NCBI RefSeq assembly: GCF_004193775.1
Contig: NC_041018.1
Location: 31,641,940-31,705,939, forward strand
Length of the DNA stretch: 64,000 nucleotides
Direction of reading: 5' to 3'
Origin: Glycine soja
Lineage: Eukaryota > Streptophyta > Magnoliopsida > Fabales > Fabaceae
The notes under the pieces were generated by a model. It made no database searches, was not told where the DNA came from, and saw only the letters and a list, made by a program, of their open reading frames with translations. Both the position numbers and the translations under genes were made by a program. This document shows, in pieces, positions 45,305 through 55,644 of the stretch (positions are counted from its first letter, which is position 1; every line of letters starts with the position of its first letter).

Positions 45305-45956
45305 CTGGTCAGCTTCATTTGGAAAAAATACAGGAATATGGGAACGATGGGTTGAAGAAGGGACATAGAATCTAATAGGCCCTCACCATTTCCTAGCTAT
45401 TGGGGTGAAGTTGGGAGGGATCCATGTTCAAGCGCCTGAGCAAGGCACATTGAAAGTTATTCAGACATACACTGATAAACATAGAAGTAGGGGGACCATC
45501 AGGGGCAAGACGCGTGAATAGGTGCTCATCTTCCTCGAAAGCCACTAAAGTCATCTTATGTGTGTCACCTAGTTTGGCCAACTCAAGTTGATTCCACAAG
45601 GCACCAGCACTCATAGGGGACATTATTGATGATTGATACTTCAAAATGTCATCCCTTACCTACTCGAAACCAACAATAAATAAGGGAGAAGAAGGCATCT
45701 CGCCACCATGACGACGCTTACTACATGACGAAACCATAACTTCATCATTGTCACCCTTTTCCACAACCTCCTGAAGGGAAAAGGGAACTATTGTTATGAC
45801 AGGGAAAGGTTGTTCCTCCAGAGGAGCTGTGGCAGGTTCCATCCCCGCACGGAGCCTGAAGCTGCCCTTGCTGACATTGCTCAAGTCCATCAACCTCTCA
45901 AAAGAAAAGGACCATTTGTACCTCTCAAGGCACCTTCTTCGACTAAGAATCGCCAA
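45305..45956 (-). pseudogene. Element Y antisense ORF, N-terminal part
   Basis: Two open pieces, 45956-45660 and 45644-45393, with the possible start MAILSRRRCLERYKW. The second reads GALWNQLELAKLGD, SMFISVCLNNFQCALL and RLNMDPSQLHPNS. In related proteins RLNM/PSQLHPNSW precedes the part found left of the solo LTR, so both sides belong to one gene split by that insertion. It carries a stop between the pieces. Confidence 0.62.
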
Positions 45957-46697
45957 TGGGAACTACTTCCTGCTCTACCAAGGGTTGTCGGATGGAACCC
46001 TTAGAGTCGCTTCCGCCCATACCCAACGCGGAGTCAGAAACAGAAGACATAGTAGGGAAAAGGGGCGTACCTGGAGTGAAGGTGAAATTGAAAAAAGAAA
46101 AAGGGAAATAGAGAAGAAGCCCAGCGATTGCGAAGAGTTACAACCAAGAATTGCAACGATCGCAACAATTGTAACAAAAGGCAAGATTGAAAAGAGAAAT
46201 TGTAAAGGGAAGGGTGTTCAAGTTTGCAGATGATGAAAACCTAACTATGTTCCTTTTAAATGAAGAGAGAAGACCACGACCTTTCAGAAACTAGTGGGAG
46301 TTAAAACAAAACCTTGAAAACCCGTGCCTCGATGTAACCCCCATGAACCACGTAACGCATCTTTAAGATGTGCCTTTCATAAAGTGACTCGTGTAAAGAA
46401 ACGACGTGCGTGCATAGCTCACGCTAACTTTGAGTGAAATGAAAGGCCTCTCCCAAACGTGTTGCCTAACAGTCAGAAGGGTCAAGATGGTCAAATGCAA
46501 AGACCCCAACCAGAAGGCATTCCAATACCTGACCCTACTTGAAGGGACATAAATCATGCTCATCCTAGACAACGTGTCAACCATAGCCTGCACAATGCTC
46601 GTCTAGGCTGATGGGCTTGTCAAGCTTGTGACTTTTAAATTTGTCGAGGTTACCACCTTCAACATTGGATAATCTCTTTCACCAACAAATTGGACTC
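45957..46697 (+). other. Element Y 3' untranslated region
   Basis: No supported gene on either strand. The segment from about 46273 matches the left edge of the window (element X). Confidence 0.65.
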
Positions 46698-46713
46698 AGA
46701 GCTTGGGGGCTTG
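46698..46713 (+). other. Polypurine tract of element Y
   Basis: AGAGCTTGGGGGCTTG just before the 3' LTR. Confidence 0.7.
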
Positions 46714-47192
46714 TGTATTGTCTGAGGCCCACAAATGGCATGGCAAGTGACGCGGCATTAAAGTACACATGTCAACCCTCCTCGTCAACCCTAGATCTAA
46801 AACACTGATGCTACTCGCTCAGCAGCCAAGTGATTGGGCTGTTAAGATTTCGATATAAGAGAATCTTAATGATAAGGTTGTTACTCTGTTATCAAGTTGT
46901 TACAAGGCAGTTACACGTGATCAGCAAAGTTGTTATGTTGTTGTAACGACCTCGACAATTAAGGACCCAAGGCCTCCACCCGATGTTATAAATAGCTAGG
47001 TTCTACGCTCACTTTTTCATTCATTATCAACTCACTCAAACACTTAATTGAGCATCGGAGTCCCTTTTTCATATGCCTCCTCCCATTACTCAAATGGAGG
47101 ATACCTGCGAGTCCAATGCTGGAGATCGCCGGAGTCTATTCCAACGATAGTCAATCCTGATGTCAGATCGGTTACAGATTTCGGTAAGTACA
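46714..47192 (+). repeat. 3' LTR of element Y
   Basis: 479 bp from TGTATTGTCTGAGG to GGTAAGTACA; TATAAATAG motif near 46987. It is followed by the ATAGT target duplication (47193-47197). Confidence 0.88.
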
Positions 47193-47520
47193 ATAGTATA
47201 ATTTATAATCTTTCTATCATTTTTCTTTGTATGAAACCTTTGGCAATAAGTGTTATTGTTACTAAATTTTATGTGTTTTATATGCGTGTTGGACAGGGAT
47301 GTGATGTTATCTTCAAGAAACAACACATTAGAAAAGGTTGTCGTTGACAGTGTACCTGGCTGCCATAATAAGATTTCAAGTGCTGACATATTGGCAATGG
47401 CAACAAGGGATGTCATAGAATTGGTAAATAAGAAATTTCCTTTGCAATAAATTGAGTTTTTAATCCAAATTCATACAAGATAAAGCTTACATGCATTTCC
47501 ATCAGTACTTTTTTTTGTTA

Positions 47521-47652
47521 AGTTCCTTAAGTAGTTCTAGTATTGTTTTCTAATCAAAATTAGAGTTTCATTGCATTAAAAGTCGGCATAAATTACTAAG
47601 GTAATTAACTCTAATTCTGATTGGAAAAAACACCAAAAGTACCTAAGGAACT
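47521..47652. repeat. Small MITE in peroxidase intron 2
   Basis: 132 bp with imperfect terminal inverted repeats of about 45 bp: AGTTCCTTAAGTAGTTCTAG at one end, AGTTCCTTAGGTACTTTTGG reading inward from the other. It has a relative at 61385-61538. Confidence 0.75.
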
Positions 47653-48708
47653 ACTATATCTATGTTTTGTATATCCGTAAATTGTACCATTTGTAAAAAA
47701 AAAATTTCAATTATAGTATAGTAGTTGTCTAAACATACACCTCTAGCAAATGCAACATATGTATACTATAAGAAAAAATGTGGGGAATTAGAGAAGTATT
47801 ACTAGGAGACTATGATCCCTACGACATCATGTTTCTTTTGATTTGTCCTTATAAGATTATTTTCTTTTGGCTATTCAGAAAATTGTATGTAAAATTTCAA
47901 TTCATTGTACAAATTAGATGAATACCATATGAAAATTCACTTGGTTTCAGAAAAAATGAGGACCATCGTATTCAGCAGAGTTGGGAAGGCTAGATGGGAG
48001 AATTGCTACAAAAGCCAGTGCTAGACACCATCTACCTCATCTTGAATTCAAACTAGCAAAGTTGAACCAGATATTTTGCTTCACATGGCCTCACCCTAAT
48101 TGAGTCAACTGTTGTATCAGGTATTTCATTCATAAGGAACAAAATACTTGTTAGCTATCTATGTTTTTGTTTGACAAAAACCTACATTTTGCAATAGAGA
48201 AGGTAGATTTAGCCAATTTCCAACATGTTTGATTTATATTGGCATCAAGTCTCAAACTGGATTTCAACTCTAAAATCAGTCATGATAAGAAGGAAGTGTT
48301 GTGTAAGTTTTGCATTAGGTTGAAAACTTATACCAAGTTTCAATACGAACTTACTTTTAAGAAGAAAATTTTCCAAACATAATCACTTCACTTTAAAGTC
48401 TAAACTCACTCTTAGCCGAAATCGATTTTACAAAATCAAGATACTACTAATCAAGTTGTAAATGCCTATCTGAACACACACTGAGACTTAGTATTGTTAT
48501 GTGGTATGATACCTTTTTGGCTTCCTCATGCCCTAAAATTCTATAATCTAGATGTTGCAGGAGCACATACTATTGGCTTCCCCCACTGCAGCAAGTTCTC
48601 CAAACATATTTACAACTTCAAAAGAAGGAAAAGCATTGATCATACACTTAATATTGCATATGCAAAATATCTCCAACGAGTGTGTCCAAAATAAGTGAAC
48701 CCAGAACA

Positions 48709-48905
48709 ACAATTTTTTTGTTACGGAAAAGTTTAGGTGAGTTGGGTCCCAGGACTCACCCAGGCCATGACAAGCCTAAATGCTCAAAGAGCGCTTACAA
48801 AGGTACTTACAGATTACCCACCAATAAGGTTCTCACATCGACAGCGGGAATCAAACCAACCAATATGAGCCCATTCCTTACCAAATGAACTAAACTTTGT
48901 TTGCT
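48709..48905 (-). mobile_element. tRNA-derived SINE inserted in peroxidase exon 4
   Basis: 197 bp flanked by AACCCAGAACA (48698-48708) and AACCCCAGAACA (48906-48917). On the minus strand it has an A-box-like TTTAGTTCATTTGGTAAGG (48876-48894) and a B-box-like GGTTTGATTCCC (48846-48857), the spacing expected of a polymerase III promoter, and an A-rich end (AACAAAAAAATTG). Confidence 0.82.
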
Positions 48906-48964
48906 AACCCCAGAACAGCCATTGACATGGACCCAACTACACCTAGGACATTTGATTGCCTAAA

Positions 48965-49653
48965 TGATGAGAGAACCACATGCTTGGCTCAAAAACGGAT
49001 CTTCTAGGATGGAATTCGTGCACCAAGAACAACAACCCAGAACGAGTTTTTAATTTCGTTCGAATCTCGGTCTACAAAACTCGGATTTGAGTGATTCCAA
49101 AATGAGAAGAAAGATGACGGTCTGAACTGCAATTTAGGGTCAAGAAACACTAAAAATGGATTCGTAAAATATGCAGAATGAACCTAAGAAAATTTGGGTT
49201 GAAGGCACAATTTTGGAGACTGCAAAAATGCAGATAGGAACAAAAACATGGAAGAAAAAAAATCAAAGAGGCGCCACAAACAAAGAGGTTTGATAAGCCT
49301 ATAGGATTGCCACAAGAATTGAGTGAATTCCTTATAAGATCAGTTGGTTCAAGGAAGAACCCTAGCAAAGACAATGCTCACACTTTGTGACAAAACAACA
49401 ATGTTGTCTATTTTCATTCAGTTCCAAAGATTTATACAGATTAGTTCTCAACCAAAAAAAAAAATAAGAGAAATGTAAAATCCTAACATTGCAAGCATAG
49501 CTAATATGTCTTAGTGGTTAAATCGAGACATAGTTTAACTTGAGGTCAAGGGCTCAACACTGGCTGCAAGCACTTTATTATTGATATTTTTTTTAATCAA
49601 CACATAGGACTAGCAACTCTCCCTTATGGGACTCCAAGTGTTGGGCCTCTCCC
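48965..49653 (-). repeat. 3' LTR of element Z
   Basis: About 689 bp; + strand starts TGATGAGAGAACC. The right end is placed at the last base shared with the other LTR (GGGCCTCTCC). An alternative end at 49615 (CTAGCA) is possible. It contains a tRNA-like stretch at about 49504-49555. Confidence 0.75.
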
Positions 49654-50867
49654 TGCATTTGAACTGCCCTCAGAATAATCACCATATGTTCCAAAGCTTC
49701 TTGGGCCTTTTTAGCTCTTGCCCTTGTCATGGGTCCTCCTATGCCTTGTATTGGGTCTTGGGCTTCCGTTTGGTCATGGGCCTAGGGCTGGTGGTTGTCA
49801 TGGGCTTGGGCTTTGATGTCCACATCATTCCCTCTTTCTTGACAAGCATTTCCCTTAAATCTCTAAAGCCATCACTTGCATAAAAAAAAATGAGATCAGC
49901 CACATTAAAAATAGCACTTACCCATATTCTCCTGGCAAATCAATTTTGTAGGCGTTATCATTGATCCTGGCCAGTACTTGAAATGGACCATCTCCTCTTG
50001 GCATGAACTTGGACTTCCTTTGGGAAGGGAACCGCTCTTTCCTAAAATGTACGCAAACCCAATCACCAGGTTCAAATGTTACCTTTTTCCTTCCTTTGTT
50101 TGCATATTTTGCATACCCTTCCATTTTCTTCTCAATTTGGGACTTGAATTTCTCATGCATTTTCTTGACATAATCTGCTTTAACCTGCCCAAACTTATCC
50201 TTAAATTGTGAAATATCAGGTAAAGGCAACAAATCCAAAGGAGTTAAAGGATTAAAACCATAAACAATTTCAAAAGGTGACAATTTAGTGGTACTATGCA
50301 CAACCCTATTATAAGCAAATTCAACATGTGGTAAACACTCTTCTCAAGTCTTAATATTTTTCTTAATAACAGCCCTAAGAAGAGTAGAAAGAGTTTTGTT
50401 GACCACCTCAGTTTGCCCATCAGTTTGAGGATGGCATGTAGTTGAAAATAATAGCTTAGTACCTATTTTCCCCCACAAAGTCCTCCAAAAATGGCTAAGA
50501 AATTTAGAGTCATTTACAATACTCCGGGGTAACCCATGCATACTACTTCCTTGAAAAATAAATCAGCACCATGGCAAGCATCATCCACCTACTTGCAGGG
50601 TATAAAATGAGCCATCTTAGAAAACCTATCAACCACCACAAAAATTGAGTCCTTTCCTCTCTTAGACCGAGGCAAACCTAGAACAAAGTCCATAGAAATA
50701 TCAATCCAAGGATGTTCAGGAATAGGTAATGGAGTATACAGACCATGTGGCTTGACTTTAGATTTAGCCTTTTTGCAAACAAGACACTTATCACACAATG
50801 AATGCACATCAGATTTCATGTGAGGCCAGTGTAAATGCTCATGCAAGATATCATATGTCTTTTGCAC
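49653..50867 (-). pseudogene. Element Z integrase
   Basis: Segments: 50867-50589 with the finger cysteines [11 protein letters not shown] and [13 protein letters not shown] (first Asp); 50541-50344 with the second-Asp region reduced to [13 protein letters not shown] (family usually SDRDSKF) and [15 protein letters not shown] (Glu); 50301-49918 with [13 protein letters not shown] and the [25 protein letters not shown]-terminal domain; then frameshifted to IFNVADL and a basic tail up to the LTR. Stops lie at about 50340 and 50585. Inactive as read. Confidence 0.83.
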
Positions 50868-51477
50868 TCCAAAGTGCCCCCATTAACCCCTTTTCATGAG
50901 CCTCTTTAACAAGAACTTCCCTGATTGAACTCTTAGGCACACAAAGTCTCTTATCCTTAACCAAATAACCATCATGTTTAAAATACCCATCAAATGCAAT
51001 ATGAGAACATGTTTGGTAAATATGCAAAAAATCAGCATCATGTTCATATAATTCCTTAATGAACTCAAAACCTAGAAACTTAGCTTCAAGAGTAAATAGT
51101 AAAGCATACCTGTGTGACAAAGCATCAGCAACCATATTGGACTTACCTCTCTTGTGCTTGATCACATACAAAAATTGCTCAAGGAACTCCACCCACTTGG
51201 CATGTCTCTTGTTCAACTTACCCTGCCCTTTCAAATACTTTAAAGATTCATGGTCACTGTGAATTACAAATTCTTTAGGCAGAAGATAATGTTGCCATGT
51301 ATACAATGCTCTAACTAATGCATACAACTCCTTGTCATATGTGGGGTAGTTAAGGGCAGCCCCATTTAGTTTCTCACTAAAATAATCAATTGGGTGCCCC
51401 TCTTGCATTAAGACAACTTCTATTCCCACCCCAGATGCATCGCATTCAAGTTCAAAAGATTTAGCAAAGTTAGGCAA
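50851..51477 (-). pseudogene. Element Z RNase H and integrase finger start
   Basis: 208 codons open: [18 protein letters not shown] (Asp), [16 protein letters not shown] (Glu), [15 protein letters not shown] (Asp), [12 protein letters not shown] (final Asp). The start of the H2C2 region ([14 protein letters not shown]) follows. Frameshifts on both sides (about 51500 and 50870). Confidence 0.87.
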
Positions 51478-51509
51478 AGCAAGTATGGTTGCATGTGTTA
51501 ATTTCTCTT

Positions 51510-52583
51510 TCAGGACAGAAAATGCTTTCTTTTATTTCTCCCCCATTTAAATCCCGCATGTTTCTTAACTAGCTCATTAAGAGGTGCAACAATAGTACTA
51601 AAGTCCTTCACAAACCTCCAATAGAAACTAGCTAAGCCATGGAAAATTCTCACTTCACTCATATTCTTAGGAATTGGCCACTCTTGAATTGCTTTTATTT
51701 TCTCTTTATCTACATGCACTCCACTAGAGTTAACCACAAATCCTAAGAACATAACATGATCTTTACAAAATGTGCACTTTTCCAAATTAGCATACAACCT
51801 TTGTTTTCGAAGCACATGCAAAATAGATTTCAAATGTTGCAAATGCTCATCCAATTTTTTGCTATACACAAGAATGTCATCAAAGTACACAACCACAAAT
51901 TTTCTTAAGAACTGTCTCAAAACATGATTCATTAACCTCATGAAAGTACTAGGGGCATTTGTTAAACCAAATGGCATTACCTTCCACTCATATAAGTCAT
52001 ACTTGGTTTTAAAAGCTGTTTTCCATTCATCACCTTCTCTAATCCTAATCTGATTATATCCACTTTTCAAATCTATCTTAGAAAAGTAACATGATCCATA
52101 CAATTTATCAAGAAGATCATCTAACTTGGGAATGGGATGCCTGTACTTAATGGTGATGTTGTTAATAGCTTTGCAATCTGAGCACATCCTCAAGCTTTCA
52201 TCCTTCTTTGGCACCAATATGATAGGAAGAACACATGGGCTCAAGCTTTCCTCTACCCAACCTTTAGTCATCAAATCAGTGACTTGCTTTTGGATCTCCT
52301 GGGTTTCCTGAGGATTACTCCTGTATGCTGGCCTATTAGGCAACACAGCTCCTGGAACCAAATCAATTTGGTGTTCAATGCCTCTTAATGGTGGGAGTCC
52401 TTATGGTATCTCCTTTGGAAACACATCCTGAAATTCCTGCAAAATAGATTTAACTCCACTAAGAAGTTCAAGGTTTGAATCAAGGGCAGCTATCTCCTTA
52501 TTATAAAGTATATACATAGACTTCTTTTCCATTAAAGCTCTCCTCACCTCTCCACTTTTCACAAATAATCCATTCTTTCTCAC
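51510..52583 (-). pseudogene. Element Z reverse transcriptase
   Basis: 52583-52401 is the pre-RT segment ending LQEFQDVFPKEIP, then a TAA. 52361-51510 is the RT proper: [52 protein letters not shown], catalytic [11 protein letters not shown], then [14 protein letters not shown] and [17 protein letters not shown]. Catalytic residues are intact. It would copy element RNA into DNA. Confidence 0.88.
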
Positions 52584-52878
52584 TTTCTTTTCTCCACTTT
52601 TTCTTTTTTTTCTCTTTTCTCTTTTTCTTTATCTTGTGGGTCTTTCTCTTTCTTTTTTCTCTTTTTTCATTTTCTTTTCTCTCTTGCTCTCTTTTCTCTC
52701 TCATGATACTCTGATCATCACAAACCTCTTTTGGAGATAACGAAACCAAGGTAACCTTGCGGTTTTCATGATAAAATATGTATTTATTTTTATGACCATC
52801 ATGATGAGCTTTCCGATCAAACTGCCATGGTCTCCCAAGAAGCACATGGCTAGCTTCCATAGGAACCACATCACACAT
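52501..52878 (-). pseudogene. Element Z protease-RT linker with Lys/Glu-rich expansion
   Basis: Starts MCDVVPMEASHVLLGRPW, the C-terminal part of the aspartic protease, then DRKAHHDGHKN. A run of about 55 residues that is almost only K, E and R (52540-52690) follows. The stretch corresponds to a TTTCTCTTTTC-type simple repeat on the + strand. It interrupts an otherwise normal order. Confidence 0.75.
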
Positions 52879-52908
52879 AATTTTGTCCTTATACTTCCCA
52901 ATAGAAAA

Positions 52909-54249
52909 TTAAATCTCCACTTGTTTATCCACCCTCAATTTACCTTCCTCACTAAGCCATTGTAGCTTATAAGGTCTAGGATGGGGTTTAGTCTCTAAGT
53001 TCATTTTCTTCACAAACCTAGCACTAGCCACATTTGTGAAACTCCCTCCATCTATGATCAAAGAGCACACCCTCCCTTGGATAAGACACCTAGTATGGAA
53101 TATGTTTTCTCTTTGGCTTTCCTCACTCTCCTTGGCTATCCCTCCTAACATCCTCCTCATAATGAACAAGTCTCCTTTAAGGATCTCCTCTTCTACACTC
53201 TCTTCTTCACTTGATGGTTCAGAATGAGAACTCTCACTTGTGATTTCCCCGTCATCTTTTAATATCATAACTTTCTTAATAGGACACTCAGAAGCTATGT
53301 GTCCTCTACCCAAACACTTAAAGCACTTTATGTCTCTAGACCGAGAATTATTGGCCACTTCCTTGCCCCGATTTTGGGTGGGTTGTGGTGCAGCCCTTGG
53401 GGTCCTATTGGATGAATTTCCCTCTTTCTTAAACCCCTCTTTCCACCTAGAGTTATCAAAATTAGATGAACTCTTCCTCACACTTTTTCTCTTTAATTTC
53501 TGCTCCACTTTCATAGCATGATGTATTATATCCTCTATCTCCACATAATTTTGCAACTCCACCACATCCCTTATATCTCCATTCAGCCCATTAAGAAACC
53601 TTGTCATGGTTGCCTCCCTATCCTCCTCAACATTGGCTCGAATTAGGGCTATTTCAAGGTCTTTGTAGAACTCATCTACACTCTTACTCCCTTGGGTCAT
53701 TCTTTGGAGCTTATTGAGAAGCTCTCTATGGTAGTGAGATGGAACATACCTCCTTCTCAACACTCTTTTCAACTCCTCCCAAGTCTCCAACATTGGCTCT
53801 CTATACCTCCTTCTCTCCCTTTGGAATTGATCCCACCAAACTAAGGCATAGCCAGTGAATTCCAAGGTAGCTAGCTTGATCTTCCTCCCTTCAGTTAAGG
53901 TGTGACAAGAGAAAATTTGTTCTACCTTCAACTCCCACTCAATATAGGCTTCAGGATCACTTTTACCCCTAAATGGTGGAATGGTAACTCTTCCTCCCTC
54001 ATCTCGGTTTCCTCTTGGTTCTTCCTCATTTCCTCTCCTTCTTCTCCCTTCATGCCTCTCATGTCTATCCCTATCTTCATGTTGGTCATTCTCCCTATTC
54101 AGATTTTGGTTTTCTAAACTCTCGAGCCTCTTATAAATTTCCTCCATATGCTCCCTCAAAACTTGGTTCATCCTTTGAGTTAAGGCATCTAACAACACCC
54201 TATGATCTCTAGTAGGGGATGGAGGTCCCTCTCTCTTAGCCATGAACAA
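52909..54249 (-). CDS. Element Z gag and protease N-terminus
   Basis: 446 codons without a stop. Start MFMAKREGPPSP (MAKREG is the alternative start two codons later). Residues 15-90 have a coiled coil (MNQVLREHMEEIYKRLESL) and an Arg/Glu/Asp-rich part. Residues 90-270 are the gag capsid: IPPFRGKSDPEAYIEWE, LATLEFTGYALVWWDQ, VLRRRYVPSHYHRELLNKL. A CCHC knuckle CFKCLGRGHIASEC lies near 330. The protease begins at about 400 with RVCSLIIDGGSFTNVAS (active site DGGS). A TAA at 52907 ends it before the rest of the protease. The intact frame suggests younger age than X or Y. Confidence 0.87.
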   Translation of the reverse strand: MFMAKREGPPSPTRDHRVLLDALTQRMNQVLREHMEEIYKRLESLENQNLNRENDQHEDRDRHERHEGRRRRGNEEEPRGNRDEGGRVTIPPFRGKSDPEAYIEWELKVEQIFSCHTLTEGRKIKLATLEFTGYALVWWDQFQRERRRYREPMLETWEELKRVLRRRYVPSHYHRELLNKLQRMTQGSKSVDEFYKDLEIALIRANVEEDREATMTRFLNGLNGDIRDVVELQNYVEIEDIIHHAMKVEQKLKRKSVRKSSSNFDNSRWKEGFKKEGNSSNRTPRAAPQPTQNRGKEVANNSRSRDIKCFKCLGRGHIASECPIKKVMILKDDGEITSESSHSEPSSEEESVEEEILKGDLFIMRRMLGGIAKESEESQRENIFHTRCLIQGRVCSLIIDGGSFTNVASARFVKKMNLETKPHPRPYKLQWLSEEGKLRVDKQVEI

Positions 54250-54945
54250 AATCTAAAGTAAGAAGACCTCACCAAAGTGTTTCACACAAATAGGCTTTTC
54301 AGCAAATGTACTCTCTGGCCTTTTTCCACTCGTTCTCTAACTTGAGGTTCTTACAAGAATCAACAATCTATGGTCAAGAATCACTTTCAAGGGTAACAAT
54401 CACAAGGCTTGACACAAAATTGTGAACACCAACAAAAGGGAAGTAGCAAAGAACAATTTCACCACCAACAAACAAGAACAAAATCTATGGAAAACAAGGA
54501 TTAGAGAAGACACTTGACACTTAGGAATTTTATCAAACAAGTGGGGTGCAAGGAAATTTAATGACTATAGCTGTTGTACTCTTTGTTTTTTTTTCTACTG
54601 AATTTAATAAACAACAGCCACGAGTTGTGCAATTTTTTTTTAACACAAACTGCTTCTAGTAATGAAATTTGTAACCTTGCAATCAAACTTTTAAGTTGCA
54701 GCAACTGATTCACTAGATTAGCATTCCCCACAAGACAAGCTCATGTTTAACACTCAACAGAAATCAACACCAAGAACAAATATGCAACAGAGTATGAACA
54801 GAACAAGAAATTGAAGATAGCAAAAAACCAAATTGCACAATCCAAATTTTAGCAAACAGAAATTAGGGTTGTGTCAGCAACAGAGTATGAGTAGAATTGA
54901 TTAAGAGAATGGAGAAAAAAGGTAACTCAATTCCAACCCTAGAAC

Positions 54946-54960
54946 TGAGCTCTGGTACCA
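54946..54960 (-). other. Primer-binding site of element Z
   Basis: On the minus strand TGGTACCAGAGCTCA, adjacent to the 5' LTR; close to the Met-tRNA-type TGGTATCAGAGC. Confidence 0.75.
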
Positions 54961-54962
54961 AA

Positions 54963-55644
54963 TGATGAGAGAACCACATGCTTGGTTCAAAATCGAATCT
55001 TCTAGGATGGAATTCACGCACCAAGAACAACAACCCAAAACGAGTTTTTAATTTCGTTCGAATCTCGGTCTACAAAACTCATATTCCAAAACGAGAAGAA
55101 AGATGACACTTTGAACTGCAATTTAGGGTCAAGAAACACTAAAAACATATTCGTAAAATGTGCAGAACGAACCTGAGAAAATTCGGGCTGAAGGCACAAT
55201 TTTGGAAACCGCGGAAATGCAAATAGGAACAGAAACATGGAAGAAAGAAAATCAAAGAGGCGCCACAAACAACGAGATTTGATAAGCCTAGAGGATCGCC
55301 ACAAGAATTGAGTGAATTCCTGATAAGATCAGTTGGTTCAAGGAAGAACCCTAACAGAGACAATGCTCACACTTTGTGACAAAACAACAATGTTGTCTAT
55401 TTTCATTCAGTTCCAAAGATTTATACAGATTAGTTCTCAACCAAAAAACAATAAGAGAAATGTAAAATCCTAAAATTACAAGCATAACTAATATGTCTTA
55501 GTGGTTAAATCGAGACATAGTTTAGTTTGAGGTCAAGGGCTCAAAACCAATTGCAAACACTTTATTATTGATATAAATTTTTTTTAATTAACACATAGGA
55601 CTAACAACTCTCCCTTGTTGGACTCCAAGTGTTGGGCCTCTCCA
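54963..55644 (-). repeat. 5' LTR of element Z
   Basis: About 682 bp. On the minus strand TGGAGAGGCCC to TCTCATCA. Its last 84 bases on the right are part of the first copy of the 335-bp tandem duplication. Confidence 0.75.

Larger units (their letters stand above)
11461..47192 (+). mobile_element. Tat-like Ty3/gypsy retrotransposon Y, carrying nested elements
   Basis: Bounded by LTRs at 11461-11936 and 46714-47192 and flanked by a perfect ATAGT target duplication (11456-11460 and 47193-47197). Without its two internal insertions (24.4 kb Ogre, 1.8 kb solo LTR) it is about 9.6 kb. Order on + strand: LTR, split primer site, gag, protease, RT, RNase H including a second RNase H-like domain, integrase, a region with an ORF on the opposite strand, polypurine tract, LTR. 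The second RNase H and the antisense ORF fit the Tat lineage (family knowledge). Many stops and frameshifts. It is older than its passengers, since its LTRs differ more from each other than the Ogre LTRs do. Confidence 0.88.
47297..48959 (+). pseudogene. Class III peroxidase pseudogene, exons 2-4
   Basis: Exon 2 (47297-47423): GGATGTGAT then MLSSRNNTLEKV and ISSADILAMATRDVIEL. The frame shifts after GCD, and the Cys of SCADIL is Ser. Exon 3 (47951-48120): GPSYSAELGRLDGRI and HHLPHLEFKLAKLNQIF, then a frame change into ASHGLTLIESTVVS. Exon 4 (48561-48959): GAHTIGFPHCSKF with the proximal haem His, YAKYLQRVCPK, then a TAA, a SINE insertion and DMDPTTPRTFD. The exon then ends at element Z, so the last 60-70 residues are missing. 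GT-AG signs are seen at each boundary. Intron positions match the usual 4-exon peroxidase layout. Exon 1 is at 11296. Confidence 0.85.
48965..55644 (-). mobile_element. Ty3/gypsy retrotransposon Z
   Basis: About 6.7 kb read on the minus strand: 5' LTR 54963-55644, primer site, gag-protease, RT, RNase H, integrase, 3' LTR 48965-49653. The domain order and the integrase tail (FNVADL, then MTRARAKKAQEALEHM) fit gypsy elements of the chromovirus side, but I saw no clear chromodomain, so the lineage is open. It is fairly well preserved, with a handful of stops and frameshifts. No target duplication is seen (CTAAA on the left, GAAAG on the right), and the right edge is within a tandem duplication. 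It truncates the peroxidase. Confidence 0.82.

Noticed and set aside
45796..46233. 145-codon + strand frame in the Y 3' region
   Set aside because: No domain, basic low-complexity tail, lies antisense to the supported Y antisense ORF and in a non-coding tail.
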